25,297 bases of DNA from DATKEH01 sp035546355 (GTDB lineage: Bacteria > Acidobacteriota > Thermoanaerobaculia > Multivoradales > JAIOJS01): contig DATKEH010000055.1 in assembly GCA_035546355.1 (NCBI GenBank), positions 1-25,297 of the forward strand. The letters run 5' to 3'. A model generated the notes under the pieces. The model saw nothing but the letters and a program-made list of their open reading frames with translations, searched no databases and had not been told where the DNA came from. Within the stretch, counting starts at the first letter, position 1. Every line of letters starts with the position of its first letter. The position numbers and the translations under genes were made by a program. Shown here in pieces: positions 7,208 through 16,188 of this stretch.

Positions 7208-8086
7208 CTACTCCACGTTCTGCACCTGCTCGCGCAGCTGCTCGCAGAGCACCTTGGCGTCGAGCACCAGACGTGTCGCCTCGGCGTCGCGGCACTTGGC
7301 GCCGAGCGTGTTGAGCTCGCGGAGGATCTCCTGGCTGAGGAAGTCGAGGCGCTTCCCCAGGCCCCCGCCGCCCGCGGCGACGCCACGGAAGTGCTCGAGG
7401 TGGAGGGCCAGCCGGTCCAGCTCTTCGGCGACATCGCTGCGGTCGACCAGCAGCGCCACCTCCTGGGCGAGCCGGACCTCGTCGAGGGGCTGCCCCGCCA
7501 GGAGCTCGCGCAGGCGCCGCTGCAACCCCTGGTGCAACGCCTCGCGCACCGCCGGCGCGCGCCGCCGCAAGGCCACCGCCGCCTGCTCCAGCTCTCGGAC
7601 GCGCTCCGCCAACAGGGAAGCGAGCTGCGCGCCCTCCTGCTCCCGCGCCGCCACCAACTGCTCCAGAGCCCGGCCCGCGACCTGCGCCACGAGCGCCTCG
7701 TCGTCGCCGTCGAGGGTGTCCGGCTCGACTCGCACTTCCAGCACCTCGGGTAACCGCATCAGGTCACCGAGCGCCAGCTCGGTGGCGATCAGCCCCTTCT
7801 CGGCCAGTCCGTGCGAAGCCAGGTGGAGCGCCTTGACCACCTCCATCTGCACCTCGACGCGGGCGGGCAGGGGCGTGCTGGGGCGAACGTCGACGGTGGC
7901 GTCGACCCGGCCCCTGTGCAGCTGGGCTTCGAGGATCCGGCGCAGCAGCGGCTCGAGGCTGCGGTACTCCTCCTTGAGCCGCAGGGAGAGGTCGAGGTAG
8001 CGGCCGTTGACCGAGCGCAGGGACACCGCCACCTGGTGGCGGGGGTTGGACCCGCTGGCCTGGCCGAAGCCGGTCATGCTACGCAT
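7208..8086 (-). CDS. yicC: YicC family endoribonuclease
   Basis: A 292-residue protein, the normal family length. It has the invariant N-terminus RSMTGFGQA, then VSLRSVNGRYLDLSLRL, and the conserved C-terminal DUF1732 block with GKRLDFLSQEILRELNTLGAKC. E. coli YicC is reported to be an endoribonuclease acting in small-RNA turnover; its role in other phyla is little known. The ATG at 8086 has GAGGAG 6 nt upstream. It is followed by gmk, its most conserved neighbour across bacteria, and preceded by msbA with an 18-bp gap, so it is probably co-transcribed. Confidence 0.93.
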   Translation of the reverse strand: MRSMTGFGQASGSNPRHQVAVSLRSVNGRYLDLSLRLKEEYRSLEPLLRRILEAQLHRGRVDATVDVRPSTPLPARVEVQMEVVKALHLASHGLAEKGLIATELALGDLMRLPEVLEVRVEPDTLDGDDEALVAQVAGRALEQLVAAREQEGAQLASLLAERVRELEQAAVALRRRAPAVREALHQGLQRRLRELLAGQPLDEVRLAQEVALLVDRSDVAEELDRLALHLEHFRGVAAGGGGLGKRLDFLSQEILRELNTLGAKCRDAEATRLVLDAKVLCEQLREQVQNVE

Positions 8087-8104
8087 CGCCGACTCCTCGT
8101 CCCC

Positions 8105-9981
<1,877 letters not shown>

Positions 9982-9985
<4 letters not shown>

Positions 9986-11166
9986 GCCCCCACCTCGGCG
10001 GCGAGCTCCAGCGGCGCGCAGCCGAGCACCGCCGCCACCTCGCGGGCCGCGCGTTCGCTGGCGCCGCCCTCGCCGAGCCGCTGGCGCAGTCCGGCCAGCC
10101 CCGCGCGCAGCCGCTCGCGGCGTTGGCGATCGCGCAACAGCGCCAGCGCTTCGGCCGCCACCCGCTCCGGCTCGACCTCCTCCTGCAGCAGCTCGGGGAC
10201 CACCCGCTCGCCCAGCACCAGGTTGACGAGGCTGAAGGCGGGCAGCTTGACCAGCAGCCGCGCCAGCCGATAGGTCCACGGCTGCACCCGGTAGAGGACC
10301 ACCATCGGCGTGCCGAGCAGGCCCACCTCGAGCGTCGCCGTCCCCGACGCGCAGAGGGCGAGGTGGCTGTCCGCCACGGCCGCGAAGCGCTCCCGCTCGA
10401 CGACCTCGACCCGCTCGCCGCTGGCGGCGACCAGCCGCTCGATCAGCGCTCGCGGCACGGTGTGGGCCCTCACCACCCGCGCCTCGATCGCGGCCTCCCG
10501 GCGCATGCGTCCCACCGCAGCGAGCATGTCCGGCAGCAGCGCCTCCACCTCGCTGCGCCGCGACCCCGGCAGCAGCGCCACGCGGTAGGCGCCGGCGGGC
10601 TCCGGCCCCCGGTCCCAGACCTGGGGCAGCTGCGGGACCTCGTCGACCAGCGGATGGCCGACGTGGACGGCGTCGACGCCGCGCGCGCGGTAGAAGTCGA
10701 GCTCGAACGGGAACAGCACCAGCATGCGGTCCACCGTGCGGGCGATGGTCCGCACTCGCCGCGACCGCCACGCCCAGACCTGTGGGCTGACGTAGTAGAC
10801 GACCGGGACGCCCAGCCGCGCCAGACCACGAGCCAGGCGTAGGTTGAAGTCGGGGAAGTCGACCAGCACGGCCGCCGTGGGCCGCCGCCGTCGCGCCTCG
10901 TCGAGCAGCAGCCGGAAGACCTGGCGCACCCGTGGCAGCACCTTCAGCACCTCGGTGATGCCGACCACCGCCACCTCGCCGCTGTGGGCCACCAGCTCGA
11001 CGCCTGCCGCCGCCAGCTCGTCCCCCCCCATCCCGAAGGCCGCGAGCCCCGGGCAGTGCCGCCGCAGGCAACCCACCAGCCGGGCTGCATGGAGGTCTCC
11101 CGAAGCCTCCCCCGCGACGACCAGCAGAGTCGGCTGCGGCGGCCCCTCGGCGCCGGAGACGGTCAT
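9982..11166 (-). CDS. lpxB: Lipid-A-disaccharide synthase
   Basis: A 394-residue GT-B glycosyltransferase (family 19) that joins UDP-2,3-diacylglucosamine and lipid X into the lipid A disaccharide at the inner face of the cytoplasmic membrane. Motifs: VVAGEASGDLHAARL at the N-terminus, VDFPDFNLRLA, YYVSPQVWAWR, VGHPLVDE, ALLPGSRRSEV, and the donor-site SGTATLEVGLLGTPMVVLYR. The ATG at 11166 overlaps the stop of the upstream small membrane gene as ATGA and its own stop overlaps msbA the same way, so synthesis and export of lipid A are translationally linked. The frame is open upstream of 11166, but without homology. Confidence 0.95.
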
Positions 11167-11357
11167 GGCAACGGGGCCGGCGGGCCGGAAGGAAACGGGT
11201 ACATCAGCCAGGCGATGAGCAGCCCGCCGCCGACCATCCCGAGAAAGAGCTGGAGGAACAACCGCACCTGCTCGCGGCGGTTTCGCCGCCACAACGCGGT
11301 GAAGAAGACACTCAGGACGAGCGCGTAGAGGACCATCAGCAGGAAGTGGCTCAGCAC
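11163..11357 (-). CDS. Small membrane protein of unknown function
   Basis: A 64-residue protein with two predicted transmembrane helices (about 3-23 and 35-53) separated by a basic loop (WRRNRREQ), and a short Pro-rich C-terminus. I do not recognise the family. The GTG start lies 4 bp after the stop of the upstream membrane protein, and the stop overlaps lpxB as ATGA. That tight fit, the coherent hydrophobic pattern and the lack of an alternative gene in the space argue it is real. It may assist the lipid A enzymes at the membrane; this is inference from position only. Confidence 0.7.
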   Translation of the reverse strand: MLSHFLLMVLYALVLSVFFTALWRRNRREQVRLFLQLFLGMVGGGLLIAWLMYPFPSGPPAPLP

Positions 11358-11361
11358 CGGG

Positions 11362-11784
11362 TCACTCTTTGCGCCCGCTGGCGATGTCCCAGGCGTCGAG
11401 CACCAGCAGCAGGTTCATCAAGCCGGCCGACAGCAGGAAGGCGGTGCCGTACTCGAAGCCGGGAGCGGCGACGTCGCCGGTGTAGCCGGCGGTGAAGCGC
11501 AGCAGGAAGTACGGCAGGCCCATGCCCATCGCCCCCAGCGTCGCCAGCACGGTGAGCGGGCGCCCCGGCACTGGGGTATAGAGCTTCCCCTCGAGCGCGT
11601 AGCCGATCCCCACCGCCGCCAGCACCAGGAGGAAGAACAGCGAGGCCCGCCCGCGACGCCCGAGGAGCAGGTGCCCCAGGCCGGGGAGCACCCAGGCCGC
11701 GATGCTCGCCACCCAGCCCGGCAGCGCCGAGACCCGCTCCGGCCGCTCCCGCGCCTGCCCTTCCTGTCTCGCCGGCTCGGCCAT
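11362..11784 (-). CDS. Membrane protein with GLGHLLLG motif (DUF6677/TM2-like)
   Basis: A 140-residue protein with a soluble, charged N-terminus (1-22) and four likely transmembrane segments at about 24-42, 47-65, 78-98 and 110-132. The stretch WVLPGLGHLLLGRRGRA recalls the Pro-Gly-x-Gly-His/Gln-x3-Gly hairpin of TM2-like and related uncharacterised membrane families; I think DUF6677 is the closest but cannot verify it. The ATG at 11784 follows the HIT gene by 15 bp with only a weak ribosome binding site. It sits upstream of the small membrane gene and lpxB and is probably in the same transcript. Function unknown. Confidence 0.75.
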   Translation of the reverse strand: MAEPARQEGQARERPERVSALPGWVASIAAWVLPGLGHLLLGRRGRASLFFLLVLAAVGIGYALEGKLYTPVPGRPLTVLATLGAMGMGLPYFLLRFTAGYTGDVAAPGFEYGTAFLLSAGLMNLLLVLDAWDIASGRKE

Positions 11785-11799
11785 GACTCGCTCGCCGGG

Positions 11800-12306
11800 T
11801 CAGCCGGCGCCGCACCGAGCGAGCTCGGTGAAGATCGGCCGCAGCAGCTGCCGCGTCTCCTCCAGGGCTTGCGGTACCAGCCGCGTCTGGGCGACCACTC
11901 CCATGAAGTTGGTGTCCCCTCCCCAACGCGGCACGACGTGGAAATGAGCGTGTCCCGGCAGCCCGGCGCCGGCGAACGAGCCGAGGTTCATCCCCAGGTT
12001 GAAGCCGTCCGGGGAGTAGGCGCGCCGCAACGCCTCCAGACACAACAGCACCATGGGCCAGAGGGCGGCCTGCGCTTCGGCCGACTCCTGGCCCGGCCAG
12101 GCGACGTGCTCGCGGGGAGCGATCATCAGGTGCCCGTTGGTGTAGGGATGGCGGTTGAGCAACACCACGTGGTGCGCGGTGTGATGGACCACCAGCCGCT
12201 CCGGCGCGTCAGGCTCGGCCACCGCAGCGCACAGGAAGCACCCCGCCGCGTCGTCGCATCGTCCCGTGATGTACGCGTACCTCCACGGGGTGAAGAGGGT
12301 GTCCAT
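11800..12306 (-). CDS. HIT family nucleotide hydrolase/phosphorylase
   Basis: A 168-residue histidine-triad protein. The triad motif HAHFHVV lies at 119-125, with His119, His121 and His123 forming the catalytic alpha-phosphate site. CFLC (23-26) suggests the structural zinc site found in Ap4A-phosphorylase-like HIT proteins. The core strand ERLVVHHTAHHVVLLNRHPYTNGHLMIAPREHV is typical, and the long Trp/Gly-rich C-terminal region (PRWGGDTNFM) matches the Ap4A-phosphorylase-like subgroup. Likely substrates are dinucleoside polyphosphates or nucleoside phosphoramidates. It lies 23 bp after the HU gene and 15 bp before the next membrane gene. Confidence 0.9.
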   Translation of the reverse strand: MDTLFTPWRYAYITGRCDDAAGCFLCAAVAEPDAPERLVVHHTAHHVVLLNRHPYTNGHLMIAPREHVAWPGQESAEAQAALWPMVLLCLEALRRAYSPDGFNLGMNLGSFAGAGLPGHAHFHVVPRWGGDTNFMGVVAQTRLVPQALEETRQLLRPIFTELARCGAG

Positions 12307-12329
12307 TCGCAGCCGCGCTCCCGGCTGAG

Positions 12330-12626
12330 CTAGTCGGCCTCGTTCAGCAGCTCGCGCAGCTCCTTGCCCGGCTTGAAGTAGGGGATCCGCTTGGCCGGCA
12401 CCTCCACCCTCTCGCCGGTCTTGGGGTTGCGGCCGACCCGCGAGTCGCGCCGCCGGATACGGAAGCTGCCGAAGCCACGGAGCTCGATCTTCTCCCCGGT
12501 CTTCAGGGAATCCACGATGCTCTCGAACACCGTGTTGACGATCACCTCCGCCTGCTTCTTCGGCAGCCCAGTCTTCTGGGACACTTCTTCGACCAGCTCC
12601 GCCTTGGTCATCCCGCCCCTGGACAC
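12330..12626 (-). CDS. HU/IHF family DNA-bending protein
   Basis: A 98-residue nucleoid protein with the complete HU/IHF fold: N-terminal helices (TKAELVEEVSQKTGLPKKQAE), the beta-saddle, and the signature GFGSFRIRRRDSRVGRNPKTGE with the intercalating Pro in the NPKTG arm tip. The family binds and bends DNA as a dimer. I start at the GTG at 12626 because AGGAGG (12632-12637) lies 5 nt upstream; the ATG at 12611, which would give the usual MTKAEL start, is 20 nt from that site. It follows rpsA by 30 bp, the position of ihfB in the E. coli cmk-rpsA-ihfB cluster. HU and IHF cannot be told apart here. Confidence 0.93.
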   Translation of the reverse strand: MSRGGMTKAELVEEVSQKTGLPKKQAEVIVNTVFESIVDSLKTGEKIELRGFGSFRIRRRDSRVGRNPKTGERVEVPAKRIPYFKPGKELRELLNEAD

Positions 12627-12631
12627 CTCGT

Positions 12632-12637
12632 CCTCCT
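12632..12637 (-). promoter_or_regulatory. Ribosome binding site deciding the HU start
   Basis: AGGAGG on the minus strand lies 5 nt from the GTG at 12626 and 20 nt from the alternative ATG at 12611, so it favours the GTG. Confidence 0.6.
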
Positions 12638-12656
12638 CTTGGATCGCAACGGGGGC

Positions 12657-14678
12657 TCAGCCCTCCTCGTCGCCCCCTGACGTCTCGGCAGCCCCCTTGC
12701 GCGGCTCCTCCTCTTCCTCTCCGCCCTCTGCGCTCACCTCGGCTTCGGCGGCCTCGGCTTCAGCGACCTCCTCGGCCTCCGCGGCCTCCCCGGTCGCGGC
12801 GGCCTCCTCGACGGCAGCGGCGCCGGCCGCCTCCTCGGCCTCCTCCTCACCTTCTTCGGGAGCGGCGACCTCCACGACGGCGGCCTCCTCGGCTTCGGCC
12901 TCCCCGGGCGCGGCAACCTCCTCCGCCTCGGCCTCTCCGCCCTCGGCCTCCTCGGCTTCGGCCTCCTCGGCCTCGGCGACGGCGGCCTCTGCCGCCGCGG
13001 CCTCGCGCTCGAGCTCCTCGATCTCGGCGGCCGTGGGCTGGGGCACGCCTCGCATGGTCAAGCCCACCTTGCGCTCGGCGTCCTCGATACGCAGGATGCG
13101 CGCCCGCACCCAGTCGCCGACGGTGAAGTGGTCCTCCAGACGGGCGCCGGCGGGGAGGTCGATCTCGCTGATGTGGGAGAGCCCCTCGAGCCCCTCGTAG
13201 ATGTCGATGAACAGCCCGAAGTCGGTGACGTTGACCACCTTCCCCTCGAGCGTGTCGCCGACCCGGTGGTCCTCGACGAAGGAGTCCCATTCGTCGTGGA
13301 GGAACTCCTTGATCGACAGCGACACGCGCTGGTTGCCGGCATCGATGTTGGTGATCCGGGCCTTGACGCTGTCGCCCTTCTTGAGCACCTCGCTAGGGTG
13401 CTTGATGCGCTTGGTCCAGCTCATGTCCGAGACGTGGATCAGGCCGTCGATCCCCTCGGTGATCTCGACGAAGGCGCCGAAGTCGGTGAGGTTGCGCACC
13501 TTCCCCTCGACGATGCTGCCCACGGGATGGCTGTCGGAGAGCTCGTCCCAGGGGTTGCGTTCGGTCTGCCGCAGCGACAGGCTGATGCGCCGCTGGTCCA
13601 TGTCGAGCTCGGAGACGATGGCCTCGACCTCTTCGCCGACGTTGACGATCTTCGACGGGTTGACCACCTTCTTGGTCCACGACATCTCGCTGACGTGGAT
13701 CAGGCCCTCCACGCCCTCCTCGAGCTCGACGAAGGCACCGTAGTCGACGATCGACACCACCTTGCCCCGCACCCGCGAGCCCACCGGGTACTTCTTGTCG
13801 ACCAGCGTCCAGGGGTCCTCGCTCTTCTGCTTGTAGCCCAGCGAGACGCGCTCGGTCTCGGGGTCGAACTTGAGCACCACCACCTCCACCTCCTCGCCGA
13901 TCGAGAAGTGCTCGGAGGGGTGGTTGACCCGGCCCCAGGAGATGTCCGTGATGTGCAGCAGCCCATCGATGCCCCCGAGGTCGACGAACACCCCGTAGTC
14001 GGTGATGTTCTTGACCACGCCGGGCAGCCGTGCGCCCTCGACCAGCTTGTCGATGGTCTCGGCCTTCTTGTGCTCGAGCTCCTTCTCCAGCACCGCCTTG
14101 CGCGACAGCACGATGTTGTTGCGCCGGCGGTCGAGGCTGATGACCTTGAACTCGAGCTCCTTGTGCTTCATCGACTCCAGGTGCTTGACCGGCTTGATGT
14201 CGGCCAGCGATCCGGGGAGGAAGGCGCGCACGCCGACGTCCACCGTCAACCCGCCCTTGATGCGGTCGAGGACCCGGCCGCGAATCGGTTGGTTGTCGCG
14301 GTAGGCGCGCTCGATCTCCTCCCACACCTTCATGCGGTCGGCCTTGGTCTTGGAGAGGAGCACGTGCCCCTCCTGATCCTCGGTGCTCTCGAGCAGCACG
14401 TCGACCTCGTCCCCCACCGCCACCGACACGTTGCCGTCGCGATCGAGGAACTCCTCGACGGGGATGAGCCCCTCGGACTTGTAGCCCACGTCCACCACCA
14501 CCGAGTTGGAGGTCACGTCGATCACCCTGCCGGTGACCACCTCCCCCTCGGAAAGATTGCGCAGGCTCTCGTCATACAGCGCAAGAAGCTCCTCCTGCGA
14601 GAGCTCCCCCGCGGGGCGCTCCGCGAGCACCTCGCTCGACGCGGGCGCTTCCTGGCTGTTCTCCTTGGTCGAAGCCAT
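12657..14678 (-). CDS. rpsA: 30S ribosomal protein S1
   Basis: A 673-residue protein with six S1 (OB-fold) domains at about 44-111, 131-196, 214-284, 299-370, 386-457 and 473-543. Domains 3-6 have canonical DYGVFVDL / DFGAFVEI and GLIHVSEMSW motifs; 1 and 2 are divergent, as in ribosome-binding S1. S1 helps recruit mRNAs to the 30S subunit, notably those with weak or absent Shine-Dalgarno sequences. After residue 550 comes a tail of roughly 120 residues made almost only of Glu, Ala, Gly and Val, which makes the protein about 115 residues longer than E. coli S1 (557). AAGGAGGT (14689-14696) lies 10 nt before the ATG. A consensus promoter lies upstream. The HU gene follows 30 bp downstream. Confidence 0.95.
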   Translation of the reverse strand: MASTKENSQEAPASSEVLAERPAGELSQEELLALYDESLRNLSEGEVVTGRVIDVTSNSVVVDVGYKSEGLIPVEEFLDRDGNVSVAVGDEVDVLLESTEDQEGHVLLSKTKADRMKVWEEIERAYRDNQPIRGRVLDRIKGGLTVDVGVRAFLPGSLADIKPVKHLESMKHKELEFKVISLDRRRNNIVLSRKAVLEKELEHKKAETIDKLVEGARLPGVVKNITDYGVFVDLGGIDGLLHITDISWGRVNHPSEHFSIGEEVEVVVLKFDPETERVSLGYKQKSEDPWTLVDKKYPVGSRVRGKVVSIVDYGAFVELEEGVEGLIHVSEMSWTKKVVNPSKIVNVGEEVEAIVSELDMDQRRISLSLRQTERNPWDELSDSHPVGSIVEGKVRNLTDFGAFVEITEGIDGLIHVSDMSWTKRIKHPSEVLKKGDSVKARITNIDAGNQRVSLSIKEFLHDEWDSFVEDHRVGDTLEGKVVNVTDFGLFIDIYEGLEGLSHISEIDLPAGARLEDHFTVGDWVRARILRIEDAERKVGLTMRGVPQPTAAEIEELEREAAAAEAAVAEAEEAEAEEAEGGEAEAEEVAAPGEAEAEEAAVVEVAAPEEGEEEAEEAAGAAAVEEAAATGEAAEAEEVAEAEAAEAEVSAEGGEEEEEPRKGAAETSGGDEEG
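12690..13030. repeat. Low-complexity GC-rich repeat coding the S1 Glu/Ala tail
   Basis: The plus strand shows repeated variants of GGCCTCCTCGGC(T/C)TCGGC across about 340 bp inside rpsA. They encode runs of Glu-Ala-Glu-Glu-Ala on the minus strand. Such near-repeats can expand or contract by slippage, so tail length may vary between relatives. Confidence 0.7.
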
Positions 14679-14761
14679 GAACCGGTCTACCTCCTTGGCG
14701 TGGATTGCTTCCCGGGCGGGAACCTCGAGCTCGGCTAAGTGCTGAGAACTCGGGACGTTGG

Positions 14762-14790
14762 AGTATAGGGGCCGCGGCGAGAGGTGTCAA
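14762..14790 (-). promoter_or_regulatory. Sigma-70-type promoter of rpsA
   Basis: On the minus strand TTGACA (14790-14785) is separated by exactly 17 bp from TATACT (14767-14762). The predicted start near 14755 gives a leader of about 75 nt before the rpsA ATG. The -35 box overlaps the queG stop codon (14787-14789). This is the best promoter in the window and probably drives much of the twelve-gene run downstream. Confidence 0.8.
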
Positions 14791-15950
14791 CCGCGGCCGC
14801 CGGCGGCGTCGCGGCCCGAGCGGGCGATCGAGCCCAGCGCACGCTCGAGCTCGCCCCGCACGTCGGCATCCCCCTCCACCTCCCGAGCCTGCGCCAGCGC
14901 CCGGCGCGCCGCAGCACCGCCGATCCGCCCCAGCGCCCAGGCGGCGTGGCCGCGCACCAGGGCCGACGGGTCGTCCAGGGCGGCGGCGAGCGCCGGGACG
15001 TACCCGGGGTCGCCCCGGTTGCCCATCGCCACCGCCGCGTTGCGCTGCAGGCCCTCGCGCTTGGCGCGCTTCATCGGGCTGCCCCGAAAGCGCTCCACGT
15101 ACGCCTCCCGAGACAGCCCCAGGAGGCCGGCGAGGTCGAGCTCGCCGCGCGCGGCCGGCAAGCGGAGCTCGGGATGGTCCGCCGGCTGCTGGCGCCGCCG
15201 GTTCCACGGGCACACCTCCTGGCAGACGTCGCAACCGAAGACCCAGTCGCCCACCATCTCGCGGGCGGCCCGCGGCAGCGGTCCGCGGTGCTCGATGGTC
15301 CAGTAGCTGATGCAGCGGTTGCTGTCGAGGAGGTAGGGGGCGGGGAGGGCGCCGGTGGGGCAGGCGTCGAGGCACAGGGTGCAGGAGCCGCACATGTCGC
15401 TCAGCGGCTGGGAAGGGCTTGGCTCGAGGGTCAGGAAGAGCTCGCCGAGCAGGAACCAGGAGCCCATCTCGCGCTCGAGCAAGCAGGTGTTCTTGCCCAC
15501 GGCGCCGAGACCGGCGCGCGCCGCCAACTCGCGCTCCAGCACCGGGCCGGTATCGACGTACCAGCGCGTGGCGCACCCCGGAAAGCCCTCGACGATGCGG
15601 GCGGACAGGGCCCGCAGGCGCCCCTCCATCACGTCGTGGTAGTCGCGGCCCCTGGCGTAGCGGGCGACGCGCGGCCACAGGTCGCCGCCGGCCTCCTCCT
15701 CGCCGGCCAGGGGATGGTACCGCAGGGCGACGCACAGGACGCTGCAGGCGCCGTCGAGTACCCGCGACGGCTCGAGCCTGGCCTCCACCCGCCGCTGCAG
15801 ATAGCCCATCCCGGCGTGGCGCCCCTCCTGCAGCCAGCGCAGCAGGAAGCCGCCGTGCTCGGCCGGCGCCAGCGCCGCCACACCGGCGCGGTCGAAGCCC
15901 GCCTCGAGAGCCCAGTCGACGAGCCGGTCGCGCAGCGCGGAGGAGCTCAC
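14787..15950 (-). CDS. queG: Epoxyqueuosine reductase
   Basis: A 387-residue cobalamin-dependent iron-sulfur enzyme catalysing the last step of queuosine synthesis, reduction of epoxyqueuosine in the wobble position of certain tRNAs. Evidence: YLQRRVEARLEPSRVLDGACSVLCVALRY, the GLGAVGKNTCLL motif, and the double [4Fe-4S] ferredoxin-like region CGSCTLCLDACPTGAL and GCDVCQEVCPWN. A C-terminal HEAT-like repeat (YVPALAAALDDPSALVRGHAAWALGRIG) is typical of QueG. I take the GTG at 15950 as start because it precedes the conserved first helix and sits 6 nt after a TACAAT; a start at 16016 would add 22 unconserved residues. It is divergent from leucine dehydrogenase, and its 3' end carries the rpsA -35 box. 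Confidence 0.95.
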   Translation of the reverse strand: MSSSALRDRLVDWALEAGFDRAGVAALAPAEHGGFLLRWLQEGRHAGMGYLQRRVEARLEPSRVLDGACSVLCVALRYHPLAGEEEAGGDLWPRVARYARGRDYHDVMEGRLRALSARIVEGFPGCATRWYVDTGPVLERELAARAGLGAVGKNTCLLEREMGSWFLLGELFLTLEPSPSQPLSDMCGSCTLCLDACPTGALPAPYLLDSNRCISYWTIEHRGPLPRAAREMVGDWVFGCDVCQEVCPWNRRRQQPADHPELRLPAARGELDLAGLLGLSREAYVERFRGSPMKRAKREGLQRNAAVAMGNRGDPGYVPALAAALDDPSALVRGHAAWALGRIGGAAARRALAQAREVEGDADVRGELERALGSIARSGRDAAGGRG

Positions 15951-15956
15951 CCCGCG

Positions 15957-15962
15957 ATTGTA
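15957..15962 (-). promoter_or_regulatory. Candidate -10 box (TACAAT) for queG
   Basis: TACAAT on the minus strand is followed by 6 nt (CGCGGG) and the GTG at 15950. No Shine-Dalgarno sequence is present, so the mRNA would begin at or next to the start codon. No clear -35 box is seen. Confidence 0.5.
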
Positions 15963-16071
15963 GGGTTTCGGTGGCGCAAAACCAGGGCCGCGAGCCCAGG
16001 CGGTCGCCGCCGCCACCGGCCTGCCAGGCCGGGCACCGCTCGCGACCCTGGCTCCGCCGCCCCGCTTTCAC

Positions 16072-16077
16072 TACACT
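16072..16077 (+). promoter_or_regulatory. Possible -10 box (TACACT) for leucine dehydrogenase
   Basis: TACACT lies in the only locally AT-richer stretch upstream of the gene, directly before a perfect palindrome at 16083-16096. It implies a leader of about 105 nt. The -35 region is not convincing. Confidence 0.35.
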
Positions 16078-16082
16078 ATTGC

Positions 16083-16096
16083 GGGTCGCGCGACCC
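16083..16096. promoter_or_regulatory. 14-bp perfect palindrome, possible operator
   Basis: GGGTCGCGCGACCC is a perfect, gapless palindrome starting 6 bp after the TACACT box, so it would cover the predicted transcription start. It lies between queG and leucine dehydrogenase. In GC-rich DNA a few such palindromes are expected by chance per 25 kb, so the position is the main argument. Confidence 0.35.
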
Positions 16097-16175
16097 CCCA
16101 TTCGATGTCTCGGGCTCCGGCCGTCGCAGCGCCGGCACCGTTGGCCCGGGAGCGGGCGATCACCGTCGACGCTTT

Positions 16176-16180
16176 GGAGG
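16176..16180 (+). promoter_or_regulatory. Ribosome binding site deciding the leucine dehydrogenase start
   Basis: GGAGG lies 8 nt before the ATG at 16189. The in-frame ATG at 16105 has no such site. Confidence 0.7.
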
Positions 16181-16188
16181 AGAGAGGC

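Noticed and set aside
12690..13030. CRISPR-like or tandem repeat array
   Set aside because: The repeats are in frame within rpsA, irregular and without spacers; they encode the Glu/Ala tail.
13128..14738. A 536-codon plus-strand open frame opposite rpsA
   Set aside because: The Val/Asp/His/Leu-rich translation is the regular mirror of the S1 repeats; rpsA on the other strand is certain.
16105..16188. N-terminal extension of leucine dehydrogenase from an upstream ATG
   Set aside because: The extra 28 residues are unconserved. GGAGG lies next to the ATG at 16189, and catalytic residue numbering matches the family only with the later start.
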